Shown in pieces: positions 19,208 to 28,179 of a DNA stretch of 64,000 bases. Both the position numbers and the translations under genes were made by a program. The stretch covers positions 43,196-107,195 of the forward strand of contig CAKKRE010000003.1 of NCBI GenBank assembly GCA_919902505.1. The letters run 5' to 3'. Origin of the DNA: Nitrospiraceae bacterium. Lineage in GTDB: Bacteria > Nitrospirota > Nitrospiria > Nitrospirales > Nitrospiraceae. Under the pieces are notes generated by a model, which ran no database searches, was not told the origin of the DNA, and saw only the letters and a program-made list of their open reading frames with translations. The first letter of the stretch is position 1; every line of letters begins with the position of its first letter.

Positions 19208-20170
19208 CTAGTTCGCGGAGGCCGACGCGCGCGAAGCCGATTCAATCGTGACCAGTTCTTTGGGAAGGAGAAACTCGACATCTTCTTCGATGACCGTCAG
19301 CTCCTCGACCTCTTCCGAAGAGCCAAGACGCTTCAGGTAGGCCACCACTTCGGTGACCAGGACTTCGGGGGCCGAAGCCCCGGCGGACAGCCCCACACTC
19401 TTGGCATCTTTCAGCCAATCCGGGTTGATGTCCGACGCCGCATCGATGAGATAGGAGGGGATGCCGCAATGCTCGCCCAATTCACGAAGCCGATTCGAAT
19501 TCGAGCTGTTCGGTGATCCGATCACGAGAATCACATCGACCAGCTTCGACAACGACTTGACCGCATTCTGGCGGTTCTGTGTGGCATAACAAATGTCTTC
19601 CTGGTGCGGGCCTTTGATATTCGGGAACCGCAGGTGCAACGCCTCGACAATGTCCCGACATTCATCGACGCTGAGCGTGGTCTGGGTCACATAGGAGAGA
19701 TTCTGCGTCTTCTCGACATGGAGGCTCTCCACGTCCTGGACCGAGGACACCAGGTGGAACTTATCCGGGATCTGGCCCAACGTCCCGATCACCTCCGGGT
19801 GTCCCGCATGGCCGATGAGGATCAACTCATACCCTTGCGTATAGTCGCGGTTCACTTCGTTATGCACCTTGATCACCAGCGGACAGGTGGCGTCGATCAC
19901 GTGCAAGCGGCGGCTCTGCGCCTCCTCCCACACCGATTTCGCCACACCGTGGGCACTGAAAATCACGACCGATCCTTCGGGTACTTCATTCAGCTCTTCC
20001 ACAAACACGGCGCCCTTATGCCGCAGCGAGTTCACGACATGCCGGCTGTGGACGATCTCATGACGCACATAAATCGGCGCGCCGTATTTTTTGAGCGACA
20101 AATCGACGATATCTATGGCGCGGTCGACACCCGCGCAGAATCCACGAGGATTGGCTAAGTAAATCTTCAT
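19208..20170 (-). CDS. ispH: 4-hydroxy-3-methylbut-2-enyl diphosphate reductase
   Basis: Last enzyme of the MEP pathway (LytB), a [4Fe-4S] enzyme producing IPP and DMAPP from HMBPP. 320 residues. Three cluster Cys are visible in GFCAGVDRA (C12), DATCPLV and [10 protein letters not shown]. Other hallmarks are [24 protein letters not shown] and [10 protein letters not shown]. The ATG at 20170 follows AGGGA by 8 bases and matches the family start; the frame extends 8 codons upstream. A charged C-terminal tail of about 40 residues exceeds the usual end. It is divergent from the response regulator gene. Confidence 0.97.
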   Translation of the reverse strand: MKIYLANPRGFCAGVDRAIDIVDLSLKKYGAPIYVRHEIVHSRHVVNSLRHKGAVFVEELNEVPEGSVVIFSAHGVAKSVWEEAQSRRLHVIDATCPLVIKVHNEVNRDYTQGYELILIGHAGHPEVIGTLGQIPDKFHLVSSVQDVESLHVEKTQNLSYVTQTTLSVDECRDIVEALHLRFPNIKGPHQEDICYATQNRQNAVKSLSKLVDVILVIGSPNSSNSNRLRELGEHCGIPSYLIDAASDINPDWLKDAKSVGLSAGASAPEVLVTEVVAYLKRLGSSEEVEELTVIEEDVEFLLPKELVTIESASRASASAN

Positions 20171-20343
20171 CTGCTGGTTCCCTCTCACGCTCATGAAGGG
20201 CCGCCCGGCCTGCCGGGAAAAGCGCGTAGACTCACTGAACGGTCACCTTACGTCAGACCCGCCCTTGTCGTCAACCGGATCGTCCGCCCCGTTCCACCGC
20301 AAAAGCAGTTGAGGCCGCGGAACCATTGTGGGAGAATCCCGCC

Positions 20344-21060
20344 ATGCCTCCCCCTGCAACGACGCATAAAAAAATTCTGATCGTCGAAGACGAGAAGGAC
20401 ATTCTCCAACTCGTCAAGCTCTACCTGGAGAAGGAAGGGTTCCGCACCGTCTCTGCGATGACCGGCACAGAGGGGCTCCGCCAGGTCAAAGCCGAGCATC
20501 CCGACCTGATCATTCTCGACCTCATGTTGCCTGAACTGGACGGGCTGGAGGTCTGCAAACGAATCCGGCTCAATCAAGAAACCGCCCTGCTTCCCATTCT
20601 CATGCTGACCGCCAAGGCGGAAGAATCCGACACGGTCATCGGCCTGGAACTGGGTGCCGACGACTACGTGACCAAACCCTTCAGTCCCAAGGCGCTGGTG
20701 GCGCGCGTCAAGGCGCTCCTCCGACGGCTGGAACGGAACGCCAACATCCCCCAGACGCAATATCGTTACGGCCCCTTGACCGTGGATCTCTCCCGGCACG
20801 AGGTCCGGCTGGATGGACAGGAAGTCGCGCTCACGGCCAAAGAGTTCGGCCTGCTGGAACACCTGCTGCGCAACATCGGGCGGGTGCTCACGCGCGACGT
20901 GTTGCTCAGCGCCGTGTGGGGCTACGACTACTACGGTACCACGCGCACGGTCGATGTCCACGTGCGCCGGCTCAAACAAAAACTTCCGCTGCTGGACGAC
21001 GCCATCGTTTCGATCAAATCGCTCGGATACAAACTACGCGAGTCCGACGTACCGGCATGA
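20344..21060 (+). CDS. OmpR/PhoB-family response regulator
   Basis: Two-domain transcriptional regulator of 238 residues. The receiver domain has acidic pocket E15/D16, phospho-acceptor D59 in IILDLMLPELDG and a conserved Lys in the TKPFSPKAL loop. The C-terminal winged helix ends with TVDVHVRRLKQKL and SIKSLGYKL, as in PhoB. ATG 20344 is preceded by GGGAG; an upstream TTG in frame is less likely. The stop overlaps the start of the sensor kinase (ATGA), so the pair is translationally coupled. The phosphate transporter genes next door suggest a PhoB-like role. Confidence 0.92.
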   Translation: MPPPATTHKKILIVEDEKDILQLVKLYLEKEGFRTVSAMTGTEGLRQVKAEHPDLIILDLMLPELDGLEVCKRIRLNQETALLPILMLTAKAEESDTVIGLELGADDYVTKPFSPKALVARVKALLRRLERNANIPQTQYRYGPLTVDLSRHEVRLDGQEVALTAKEFGLLEHLLRNIGRVLTRDVLLSAVWGYDYYGTTRTVDVHVRRLKQKLPLLDDAIVSIKSLGYKLRESDVPA

Positions 21061-22916
21061 ACCTCGGCATCCGGTGGAAAGTCGCCCTGGGCACCCTCGC
21101 CGCCGTCTTCGTCGGTTTGGCCGTCGCGGGGTGGCTGGTCATCCGTTCGGTGGAGCAAACCGAACTCAGCCGCATGGCGGAGACGCTGGAGACCAGTAGC
21201 GGCTTAGCCGCCATGACTCTCCGGCCGTTGTTCGATCAGTCCGGATCGACCGTACCGGGCCCCCTGCTCCACGCCACCGTTCGTGACCTGAGCCAGCAGG
21301 CCCACCTCCGCATCACCGTGATCCGGCAGGACGGCACCGTCGTCGCCGACAGCGCCGTCCCTACTGAGGGGCTGACTCACGTCGAAAACCATCTCTCGCG
21401 GCCGGAAGTCGCGCAGGCACTGAGATCGGGACGCGGGATGGATATCCGGGCCAGCCACACCACCGGAGAACGCACGTATTATGTCGCCCGCCTGCTGTCG
21501 GCCTCGACGCCGGCGCAGCCTGGCATTCCCGTCATCAGACTCGGGCTTCCGCTGACCTCGATCGATGAGCGCGTACGACACATTCAGCAAGACTTAGCGA
21601 CGGCGTTCGGCGCGGCCTTCCTGCTGGCCATGACCCTGAGCCTCTGGGTGTCGCGCAATCTCACGAAACCGCTCTCAGAGATGGCCGCAGCCGCCCGCCA
21701 ACTTGCCGGCGGGACGCCCGGCGTCCGACTGGTGGTCTCCTCGACAGACGAAGTCGGCCTGCTCGCGCAGACCCTCAACCAGATGACCGACCAGCTGGAA
21801 ACCAAAATCAAGGAGGTTTCGGACGACCGCGCGCAACTGTTGGCCATGCTGATCGCCATGGTCGAGGGCGTCATGGTGCTGGATTATCGTGGCACCGTCG
21901 TCCAGGTGAATCCGGCGCTGGAACGGATGTTCACCCTGGGACTGACGGAATCGCGTGGCCGGCACTATGCCGAACTCATCCGGCACGAAGGGCTGACCGC
22001 CCTTGTCTCCTCCGTGCTACAGACCCGATCCGGGCAAGGCGGGGAAATTACCCTCTCGCCCAGCGGGCGATGTCTGCGGGTCGAAGCCTCGATCGCCGGA
22101 GGCAACCGCGAACAGGAAGCCTGTGCTGTGTTTGTGTTTCACGACATCACGGAACTGCGCCGGCTGGAAAAAATCCGGAAAGATTTCGTCGCCAACGTGT
22201 CGCACGAACTGCGCACGCCGCTGACGTCCATCAAGGGCTATGTCGAAGCGCTGCTGGATGGAGGCAAAGACGAGTCGGCGACGGCGACGGCCTTCCTGGA
22301 AATCATCATGCGCCAGAGCAACCGGCTCAATCTGATTCTGGATGACCTGCTGCAGTTGTCGCAAATCGAGTCCGGGCAGGTCCTGTTCCGTCGTGAGCCG
22401 GTGGACCTCCGGGCGCTGTTGGAACGGACCGTGGCGGTGATCAAACCCCTGGCGGACAAGAAACAGCACACGATCGAGCTGTCGCTCCCGGACGAATATT
22501 GGGTGGTCGAGGGCGATGAGGAACGGCTGGTACAGGTCTTCATCAACCTGCTCGAAAACGCGGTGAAATACACCCCGGATCGGGGACGGATCTCCATGGC
22601 GATCCGCAACGCCACACACCTCCGGACGACCCCGCCCCGCGCGATGATCGAGATCGTCGTGGCCGACTCAGGCATCGGCATCCCTGAAGCGGACCGGCCG
22701 CGTGTCTTCGAGCGATTCTACCGGGTCGATAAAGCCCGCTCGCGCGAACTCGGCGGGACCGGGCTGGGCCTCGCCATCGTCAAGCATATCGTGGAAGCCC
22801 ATAGCGGGCAGGTCTGGGTGGAAGGCAATACGCCCAGAGGGAGTCGATTCGTGGTCCACCTCCCCGTCGCGCAAGAATCGTCTACTGCAGTTTCGACAGA
22901 AACAGGTAGCAGATAG
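21057..22916 (+). CDS. Sensor histidine kinase, PhoR/WalK-like
   Basis: Membrane kinase of 619 residues. Order: TM1 about 10-30, periplasmic sensor about 31-175, TM2 about 180-200 (AFGAAFLLAMTLSLWV), HAMP, a PAS domain (DYRGTVVQVNPALERMF), HisKA with His383 in NVSHELRTPL, and HATPase_c with N-box NLLENAVKYTP, DSGIGIPEADRPRVFERFY and GGTGLGLAIVKHIVEAH. The ATG overlaps the regulator stop by 4 bases. The frame is open 47 codons upstream, but that part is a shadow of the regulator. The last 35 bp overlap the 3' end of the convergent PiT gene. Signal unknown; phosphate limitation is suggested by context. Confidence 0.93.
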   Translation: MNLGIRWKVALGTLAAVFVGLAVAGWLVIRSVEQTELSRMAETLETSSGLAAMTLRPLFDQSGSTVPGPLLHATVRDLSQQAHLRITVIRQDGTVVADSAVPTEGLTHVENHLSRPEVAQALRSGRGMDIRASHTTGERTYYVARLLSASTPAQPGIPVIRLGLPLTSIDERVRHIQQDLATAFGAAFLLAMTLSLWVSRNLTKPLSEMAAAARQLAGGTPGVRLVVSSTDEVGLLAQTLNQMTDQLETKIKEVSDDRAQLLAMLIAMVEGVMVLDYRGTVVQVNPALERMFTLGLTESRGRHYAELIRHEGLTALVSSVLQTRSGQGGEITLSPSGRCLRVEASIAGGNREQEACAVFVFHDITELRRLEKIRKDFVANVSHELRTPLTSIKGYVEALLDGGKDESATATAFLEIIMRQSNRLNLILDDLLQLSQIESGQVLFRREPVDLRALLERTVAVIKPLADKKQHTIELSLPDEYWVVEGDEERLVQVFINLLENAVKYTPDRGRISMAIRNATHLRTTPPRAMIEIVVADSGIGIPEADRPRVFERFYRVDKARSRELGGTGLGLAIVKHIVEAHSGQVWVEGNTPRGSRFVVHLPVAQESSTAVSTETGSR

Positions 22917-23874
22917 TCGACAGTAGCGCAGCCCCCGGCAAGGTGAAGAGCCACGCCGACAGGATTCGTCTGGTCACGCCCCAACGCACCGCCGAGAGCC
23001 GCTTGACCGCCCCGACACCCATGACGGTGGAAGTGATGGTATGGGTCGTGCTGACCGGCAGACCGATATGAGCCGTCGCCAGCAACACGATAGCGGCTCC
23101 GGTTTCAGCCGCGAAGCCATGGACCGGTTCCAGCTTCACGATTCGCATGCCGAGGGTTCGCACGATCCGCCACCCGCCGACCGCCGTGCCGAGCCCCATC
23201 GCCAGGGCGCAGGAACCGATCACCCAGGTGGGCACCTCCGCAGTAGGAATCACTCCGGCGGACACCAACGCCAGCGTGATGATGCCCATGGCCTTCTGCG
23301 CATCGTTCGCCCCGTGGCTGAATGCCATGAAACTGGCCGAGACCAGCTGCATGCGTGAGAACAGCCGCAAGGCCAGGGCGCGCGGCACCCGGAAAAATAC
23401 CCAACTCAGGATCACCATCAGCACCAGCCCGATGGCAAACCCGAAAAACGGCGACAACACCATCGCCTCAAGTACCGAGCGCAGGCCTGAGAACTTGACG
23501 GCCGCCGTGCCGCCGTGGGTCAGCGCGGCACCGACCAGCCCCCCGATCAGCGCATGAGAGGAGCTGGTCGGAAGTCCCAGTAACAGGGTCAGAAAATTCC
23601 ACACAATCGCCCCGGCCAAGGCCGAGGCCACCACCGCCTGCGTCACCGACTGCGGATCCACGATCCCGGTTCCGACCATCTTGGCGACGGCAGTCGACAT
23701 GAACGCCCCGGCCACATTGAGCACACCCGCCACCAGCACCGCCGTGGACGGACTCACCACGCGCGTCGACACCACGGTCGCAATGGCATTGGCGCTGTCG
23801 TGCCAGCCGTTGGAAAAATCAAAGAGCAATGCCAGAATCACGACGACCAACAACAACCCGCTCAGTTCAGCCAT
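22882..23874 (-). CDS. pit: PiT-family inorganic phosphate transporter
   Basis: Low-affinity phosphate permease of the inner membrane. 330 residues with about nine to ten hydrophobic segments. The duplicated PiT signature is present: GWHDSANAIATVVSTR near the N-terminus and FSHGANDAQKAMGII in the second half. The TSSSHALIGGLVGA and VSTTHTITSTVMGVGA motifs also mark both halves. A DUF47/PhoU-like gene lies 63 bp upstream in the same direction, the usual pair. Its 3' end overlaps the sensor kinase tail-to-tail by 35 bp. Confidence 0.95.
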   Translation of the reverse strand: MAELSGLLLVVVILALLFDFSNGWHDSANAIATVVSTRVVSPSTAVLVAGVLNVAGAFMSTAVAKMVGTGIVDPQSVTQAVVASALAGAIVWNFLTLLLGLPTSSSHALIGGLVGAALTHGGTAAVKFSGLRSVLEAMVLSPFFGFAIGLVLMVILSWVFFRVPRALALRLFSRMQLVSASFMAFSHGANDAQKAMGIITLALVSAGVIPTAEVPTWVIGSCALAMGLGTAVGGWRIVRTLGMRIVKLEPVHGFAAETGAAIVLLATAHIGLPVSTTHTITSTVMGVGAVKRLSAVRWGVTRRILSAWLFTLPGAALLSTICYLFLSKLQ

Positions 23875-23937
23875 GAATGCCGATTCCTACCCTTGAATAG
23901 TGATCAGGATTGGTGTCGAGGGAGACGCGGAGGACGC

Positions 23938-24555
23938 TCACGTGTGCTTGAGCGCGATGCGCTCAAGAATATTGGCGACATCTTCGCACCGGTCCGTCCC
24001 CGCTTCGAAGTTTTCGTAGATCTCTTTCCATTTGATCACGGCGATCGGGTCCGTCTCCTTCTCGAACAACAGAGAGATGGCATCGCGGGAAATGCGGTCG
24101 GCTTCATTCTCCAAGCTATTGACCCGCACGCTGCACTCCGTGACTGCCTGGTGCGACTTGCCCAGCAAGTCTACCGTCGCCCCGACCTCCACCGCCGCCT
24201 GATACAACACGTTCGCCAGCCGGATCGCCGACTCCGTGGGAGCCGTCACTTTGTAGAGGACAAATCGGTCGGCGATGGCCTCGACCACATCCAGGATATC
24301 GTCGAGGGCACTCGCGAGATCATGAATATCCTCTCGATCGATCGGCGTGATGAATGTCTGGTTCAGCTTCCTGGCAATCTCATGGGTAATACCGTCCCCG
24401 ACATGCTCAACGTCCTTGATGCGTTTGGCCTTTTCGACGGGATTCCGGAAATCCTCCGTCATGTCTTTCAGGAGACGACTCCCCTCAATCATGTTGTGCG
24501 CCGCATTCTTGAACAAATCGAAAAACGCTTCTTCCCGAGGAATGAGACCGAACAT
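23938..24555 (-). CDS. DUF47/PhoU-like protein partner of PiT
   Basis: 205-residue all-helical cytoplasmic protein of the DUF47 (YkaA) family, PhoU-related. It starts MFGLIPREEAFFDLF and has the metal-binding patterns VEHVGDGITHEI and DREDIHDLASALDDILDVVE, repeated in weaker form in the second half (SLENEADRISRDAI). In other bacteria such proteins adjust PiT transport activity. The SD is AAAGGA. It is the first gene of a two-gene unit with pit. Confidence 0.92.
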   Translation of the reverse strand: MFGLIPREEAFFDLFKNAAHNMIEGSRLLKDMTEDFRNPVEKAKRIKDVEHVGDGITHEIARKLNQTFITPIDREDIHDLASALDDILDVVEAIADRFVLYKVTAPTESAIRLANVLYQAAVEVGATVDLLGKSHQAVTECSVRVNSLENEADRISRDAISLLFEKETDPIAVIKWKEIYENFEAGTDRCEDVANILERIALKHT

Positions 24556-24579
24556 AACGTCCTTTCTAGCTGCGAGGGG

Positions 24580-25587
24580 TTACCAGCGCACCAGTCCTGT
24601 CGCCCAGGTCAAGCCCCCGCCGAATGCGCCCAACAACACCAGATCTCCTGCCGCCAGTCGCTGTGTCCGAACCGCTCGATCCAGCGCGATCGGCAGGGAG
24701 GCCGACGATGTATTCCCATACTGTTCAATCACCGAGTAGACCACCTCCTGCGAGAGGCCGAGACGACGACGCAGCTGCTCCAAAATCCGCGCATTGGCCT
24801 GATGGGCAATGACCCTTGTCACATCGCCGGCCGCCAGTCCGAACTCCTTTAAGAGATCGGTCATTGCCTGCTCCAGGCGACGTACCGCCGATCGAAACAC
24901 CGCGCGGCCTTGCATACGCAGCATGTGCTCGCTCGCACGGACGGTGTCCATCCCGACGGGCTTCCGCGATCCTCCGGCTGGAATCGTAATCAGGCCGTGG
25001 CCCGAGCCGTCGGCATAGAGGCGCACACCAAGAATGCCCGGAGCGTCCGGTTGGGCCGGGTCCTCCTGCACAACCAGCACCGCACCGGCTCCATCGCCGA
25101 AGAGCATGGCCGTCTCTTTGTCCTTCACGTCGAGAGACCGTGATTTCACCTCGGCGGCAATGACCAGGCAGGACCGAACCTGCCCGCTCCGAATCATGAC
25201 ATCCGCCATCGATACCCCATAGAGAAACCCCGAGCAGGAAGCCGACAGGTCGAATGCCATGACCGGATTCGCGCCCAGCGCATGTTGGACATGGCAGGCC
25301 GTCGAGGGAAAGGCGCTGTCGGGAGAGGTCGTTGAAACAAGAATCGCATCGACAGATTGTGGAGTCATCCCGGCCGCCTCGCACGCGCGCTGCCCGGCGA
25401 CCACCGCCAAGTCTGAAGACGCCTGGCCCTGTTCTGCCCAATGCCTGGTCCGAATCCCGGTCAAGGCAACAATCTGGTCCGGGTCCAGGCCGAGCGGAGC
25501 CGCGACCTCCTGGTTGTCTACAATCCGGGAGGGCACGCACGAACCGGTTCCGACAATGCGACTGCGCTTCACGGGGTTCCTATTCAC
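24580..25587 (-). CDS. fabH: Beta-ketoacyl-ACP synthase III family protein
   Basis: 335 residues. The KAS III triad is visible: nucleophile C118 in FDLSASCSGFLYG, His in VIAHQANARILEQL and Asn in EQYGNTSSASLPIAL. These enzymes condense acetyl-CoA with malonyl-ACP to begin fatty acid synthesis. It lies apart from fab or plsX genes, so a specialised KAS III role cannot be excluded. GTG 25587 has AAGGG close upstream; a second GTG at 25572 is an alternative. It is divergent from bamD. Confidence 0.9.
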   Translation of the reverse strand: MNRNPVKRSRIVGTGSCVPSRIVDNQEVAAPLGLDPDQIVALTGIRTRHWAEQGQASSDLAVVAGQRACEAAGMTPQSVDAILVSTTSPDSAFPSTACHVQHALGANPVMAFDLSASCSGFLYGVSMADVMIRSGQVRSCLVIAAEVKSRSLDVKDKETAMLFGDGAGAVLVVQEDPAQPDAPGILGVRLYADGSGHGLITIPAGGSRKPVGMDTVRASEHMLRMQGRAVFRSAVRRLEQAMTDLLKEFGLAAGDVTRVIAHQANARILEQLRRRLGLSQEVVYSVIEQYGNTSSASLPIALDRAVRTQRLAAGDLVLLGAFGGGLTWATGLVRW

Positions 25588-25692
25588 TCGCCCTTGGAGA
25601 CCGTCTGGGATGACATGTCAGATCACCTCACGAGGTGCGGCGAGATTATAGGACCAGGGCCTAGGAGGGTCAACCTCCAGAGACCGAATTCG

Positions 25693-25721
25693 TTGCTTTT
25701 CGCTTCCCGATCTGCTAGAAA
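25693..25721 (+). promoter_or_regulatory. Candidate sigma-70 promoter for bamD
   Basis: In the 189-bp divergent spacer, TTGCTT (25693-25698) is followed after 17 bases by TAGAAA (25716-25721), in a locally AT-rich stretch. It would start transcription about 45 bases before the bamD ATG. This is based on spacing and hexamer similarity only. Confidence 0.4.
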
Positions 25722-25776
25722 AATTGTGTAGTTACGATCAGTCCATGTTCCGAGTATTTACCGAAGGAGTCGCTGG

Positions 25777-26694
25777 ATGCACAGGCATTCAAGGGGGTTG
25801 TGTGTCGGTCTCACCATTATGGTGGGTATGTTGTGGTTTGCAGCTGGATGCTCCAGCAAACCGAAGACGACCGCCGACGCCAAACCCGTAAGCGGCACGG
25901 ATGAACAGATCTTCCTCGGCGACACGATCGAGAAGAACTACGATCCCAACGTGATCATGAAGCGCGGCGAGGCGTTTTTTGACAAAGAAGAGTTTGCAGA
26001 GGCCATCGTCGAATACCAGCATTTCCTGGAATTGCATCGGGCCCATCAACTGGCCGTCTATGCCCAACTCCGTCTCGCCGAAAGCCACATCCGGATGGGC
26101 AAGTCAATCGACCGAGACCCGGAACCGATCCAGAAGGCCATGGCCGCCTTTGAAAAACTGCGGAAGGATTTCCCCGGCAGCAAGTATGAAGCGCAGGCGC
26201 TCCAGCGTATTGCCGATTGCCACGATTGGCTCGCTCAGACGCACCTGTTCGTCGGTCAGTTTTACTATCGTCGAGCCTCCTATCTGGCGGCCGCGCATCG
26301 ATTCGATCAGATTATGAAAGACTATCCGGACAAGAAGGTGGCGCCGGAGGCCTTGTACTATCTGGCCCTCACCTATCAGGAACTCGGTGCCGATGATTGG
26401 GCCATGGAAAAACTTCAACTTCTCGCCGAGAAGTATCCGAACAGCGAGAACGCCGGCGATGGCCGCCGGCTACTGGCCAAGCTGGAGAAGAAATCGCCAC
26501 CTGCGCCGACCGTCGTGGCCAAGACCGACACGCCGGCTCCGCAGAATCAACCTTCGACGACACTGCTTGCGGCCTCGGTGCCATCGTCGAGCTTGACGCC
26601 TTCGGCTACACCCAGCATCCCCAACCTGAAGAATTCGCCGGCGCTCTCCCTTGGCCAACCGTTCGTTTCCTGCCGGCTCGGCGCCTGGTGCTGA
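25777..26694 (+). CDS. bamD: Outer-membrane assembly lipoprotein BamD (YfiO)
   Basis: Lipoprotein subunit of the BAM complex that folds outer-membrane proteins. 305 residues. A signal peptide ends FAAGCSSK, so the lipidated Cys is residue 25. TPR-type repeats follow from residue 60 (AFFDKEEFAEAIVEYQHFL, YAQLRLAESHIRMGK, YYRRASYLAAAHRFDQIMKDYP, ALYYLALTYQELG). From about residue 235 the protein becomes Pro/Thr/Ser-rich and ends in an odd SCRLGAWC, a tail beyond the family core. A GGAG SD is present. The gene is followed by a 123-bp inverted-repeat element. Confidence 0.9.
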   Translation: MHRHSRGLCVGLTIMVGMLWFAAGCSSKPKTTADAKPVSGTDEQIFLGDTIEKNYDPNVIMKRGEAFFDKEEFAEAIVEYQHFLELHRAHQLAVYAQLRLAESHIRMGKSIDRDPEPIQKAMAAFEKLRKDFPGSKYEAQALQRIADCHDWLAQTHLFVGQFYYRRASYLAAAHRFDQIMKDYPDKKVAPEALYYLALTYQELGADDWAMEKLQLLAEKYPNSENAGDGRRLLAKLEKKSPPAPTVVAKTDTPAPQNQPSTTLLAASVPSSSLTPSATPSIPNLKNSPALSLGQPFVSCRLGAWC

Positions 26695-26728
26695 CAGGCA
26701 GCTACACCACCTGCTCACCCACTCCTTA

Positions 26729-26851
26729 CAGGCTGTTCAAAAAGGCCGTCCAGCGAGGCCGCAGTGAGTGAAGATCCGAAGCGTACCCTCGCGGTACGTG
26801 GAGGATCCTCATGACGCGAGAACGCCGCTGGCGGACGTTTTCAACAGCCTG
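26729..26851. repeat. Inverted-repeat element of 123 bp (MITE- or REP-like)
   Basis: The left end CAGGCTGTTCAAAAAGGCCG and the right end, read on the other strand as CAGGCTGTTGAAAACGTCCG, are imperfect inverted copies of 20 bp. Inside, CGTACC and GGTACG form a perfect 6-bp stem around CTCGC (26782-26798), flanked by GAAGATCC and GGATCCTC. No ORF fits inside. It lies between bamD and a convergent gene whose stop codon begins one base after the element, so it may act as a bidirectional terminator. A transposon-derived origin is inferred from architecture only. Confidence 0.75.
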
Positions 26852-28060
26852 TTAGCGCAGATGTAAGGCTTCGAGCAGTAGGTCGTTGACCGACGCCTTG
26901 AGGCGTTTCTTCGCATCGGGCAAAAATTGTGCGGCCGTGGTACGTCCCTGCAGAACTTCGAAATAGGACTGCACCACATCCTGGTAGCGACGGAGAAGCC
27001 TGAAGCCGAGGCGGGGGAAGGCATAAATGACCCGGGCGATTCTGGCCGTGATTCGAAAATCCGGAAGAATATCACGTTCCAACGCGGCCTCGTAGGCAGC
27101 TAGCGACTCACGAGGGTCATGAACATTCCCCAAAATCGACCGGGCTGCGAGCTGGCCTGAACGAACCGCGTAATAAATGCCCTCGCCAAACAGCGGGTCG
27201 ACCAAATGGCCGGCATCACCCACCAATGCCGTTCGGCCATTGACGAATCGAGAGCCGCTTCCGTCTCCATGCCCGCCTTCGGCATCTGAATAGGCGGGAA
27301 TCGGATGGCCAAATGGACGAGGCACTGTCCAGCCGGACAGCCCCCGCGCTTCGCTGACAAACCGATCGAAAGTCGTGCGCAAACCGCTCGATTTGCGACG
27401 AAACTCTCCTACCCCCACAGACAAGCCATTCTCCTTGGGGAAAATCCATCCGTACCCCTGACGGGCGGCCCCCACATCCACAAGGATCGTGGTCGCGCTC
27501 GGATAGTGTCGGCTATTCCCGAGCCGCACCTCACTTTCAAGTGCCGGCGCCCGATACAGGGAGCGGTTGGGAAACAGCTGCCGCGCAACCAGACTATTGG
27601 CGCCATCCGCACCGATCACCACCTTTGCGCGATAACGTCCCTCCTGCGTCACCACGTCCACACCGTCGGAATCCTGGGTGACCTCGACCACCCCCTCACC
27701 GGTCCGGAGCTCGGTTCCGGCTTGAATCGCTTGTTGCACAAGATAGTGATCGAAACGATCGCGCATGACCATGTAGGCGATCGGTTGAGAGGATTCAATG
27801 AGCAGCGGATCCTGCCCACGATAGACAAACTGGACCCCATTGACCGTCTGTTCGACAACCGATTTGAAGCCGGGCTCTAACAGCAGGTCGATGCGCGCCG
27901 ACAGCCCACCGCCACACACCTTATACCGGGGATGGGCGGCCTTGTCGAAACCGAGCACCGTCAGGCCCCCACGACAGAGAGCCGCAGCAGCAACCGCTCC
28001 TGCCGGCCCCATTCCGACAATAATCACATCGTAGGTTGTGACCAATTGCCTATCAGCCAT
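26852..28060 (-). CDS. Geranylgeranyl reductase family FAD-dependent oxidoreductase
   Basis: 402-residue flavoprotein. The Rossmann motif GMGPAGAVAAAAL lies near residue 16; PRYKVCGGGLSARID, IGADGANSLVARQLF and LVGDAGHLVDPLFGEGIYYA are hallmarks of the geranylgeranyl reductase/ChlP group in the PHBH flavoprotein superfamily. These enzymes saturate double bonds of isoprenoid chains. In a quinone-dependent chemolithoautotroph a likely substrate is a menaquinone side chain, but that is inference. A monooxygenase-like role cannot be excluded. It stands alone, convergent with bamD across the 123-bp element. Confidence 0.85.
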   Translation of the reverse strand: MADRQLVTTYDVIIVGMGPAGAVAAAALCRGGLTVLGFDKAAHPRYKVCGGGLSARIDLLLEPGFKSVVEQTVNGVQFVYRGQDPLLIESSQPIAYMVMRDRFDHYLVQQAIQAGTELRTGEGVVEVTQDSDGVDVVTQEGRYRAKVVIGADGANSLVARQLFPNRSLYRAPALESEVRLGNSRHYPSATTILVDVGAARQGYGWIFPKENGLSVGVGEFRRKSSGLRTTFDRFVSEARGLSGWTVPRPFGHPIPAYSDAEGGHGDGSGSRFVNGRTALVGDAGHLVDPLFGEGIYYAVRSGQLAARSILGNVHDPRESLAAYEAALERDILPDFRITARIARVIYAFPRLGFRLLRRYQDVVQSYFEVLQGRTTAAQFLPDAKKRLKASVNDLLLEALHLR

Positions 28061-28179
28061 GCCTCAGCCACCAGTTGAAGGACACAGCGCTCCAGCCCGG
28101 CCTTAGCCAAGGGTAGACCACGCACGGTACCGCAGGCGTCAAGGGGGAGCCCGATAGGAAAGGGAAAGACAGGCCGGAG

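Noticed and set aside
23800..24852. 350-codon open frame opposite DUF47 and fabH
   Set aside because: It spans the antisense of two real genes; composition is typical of a shadow frame.
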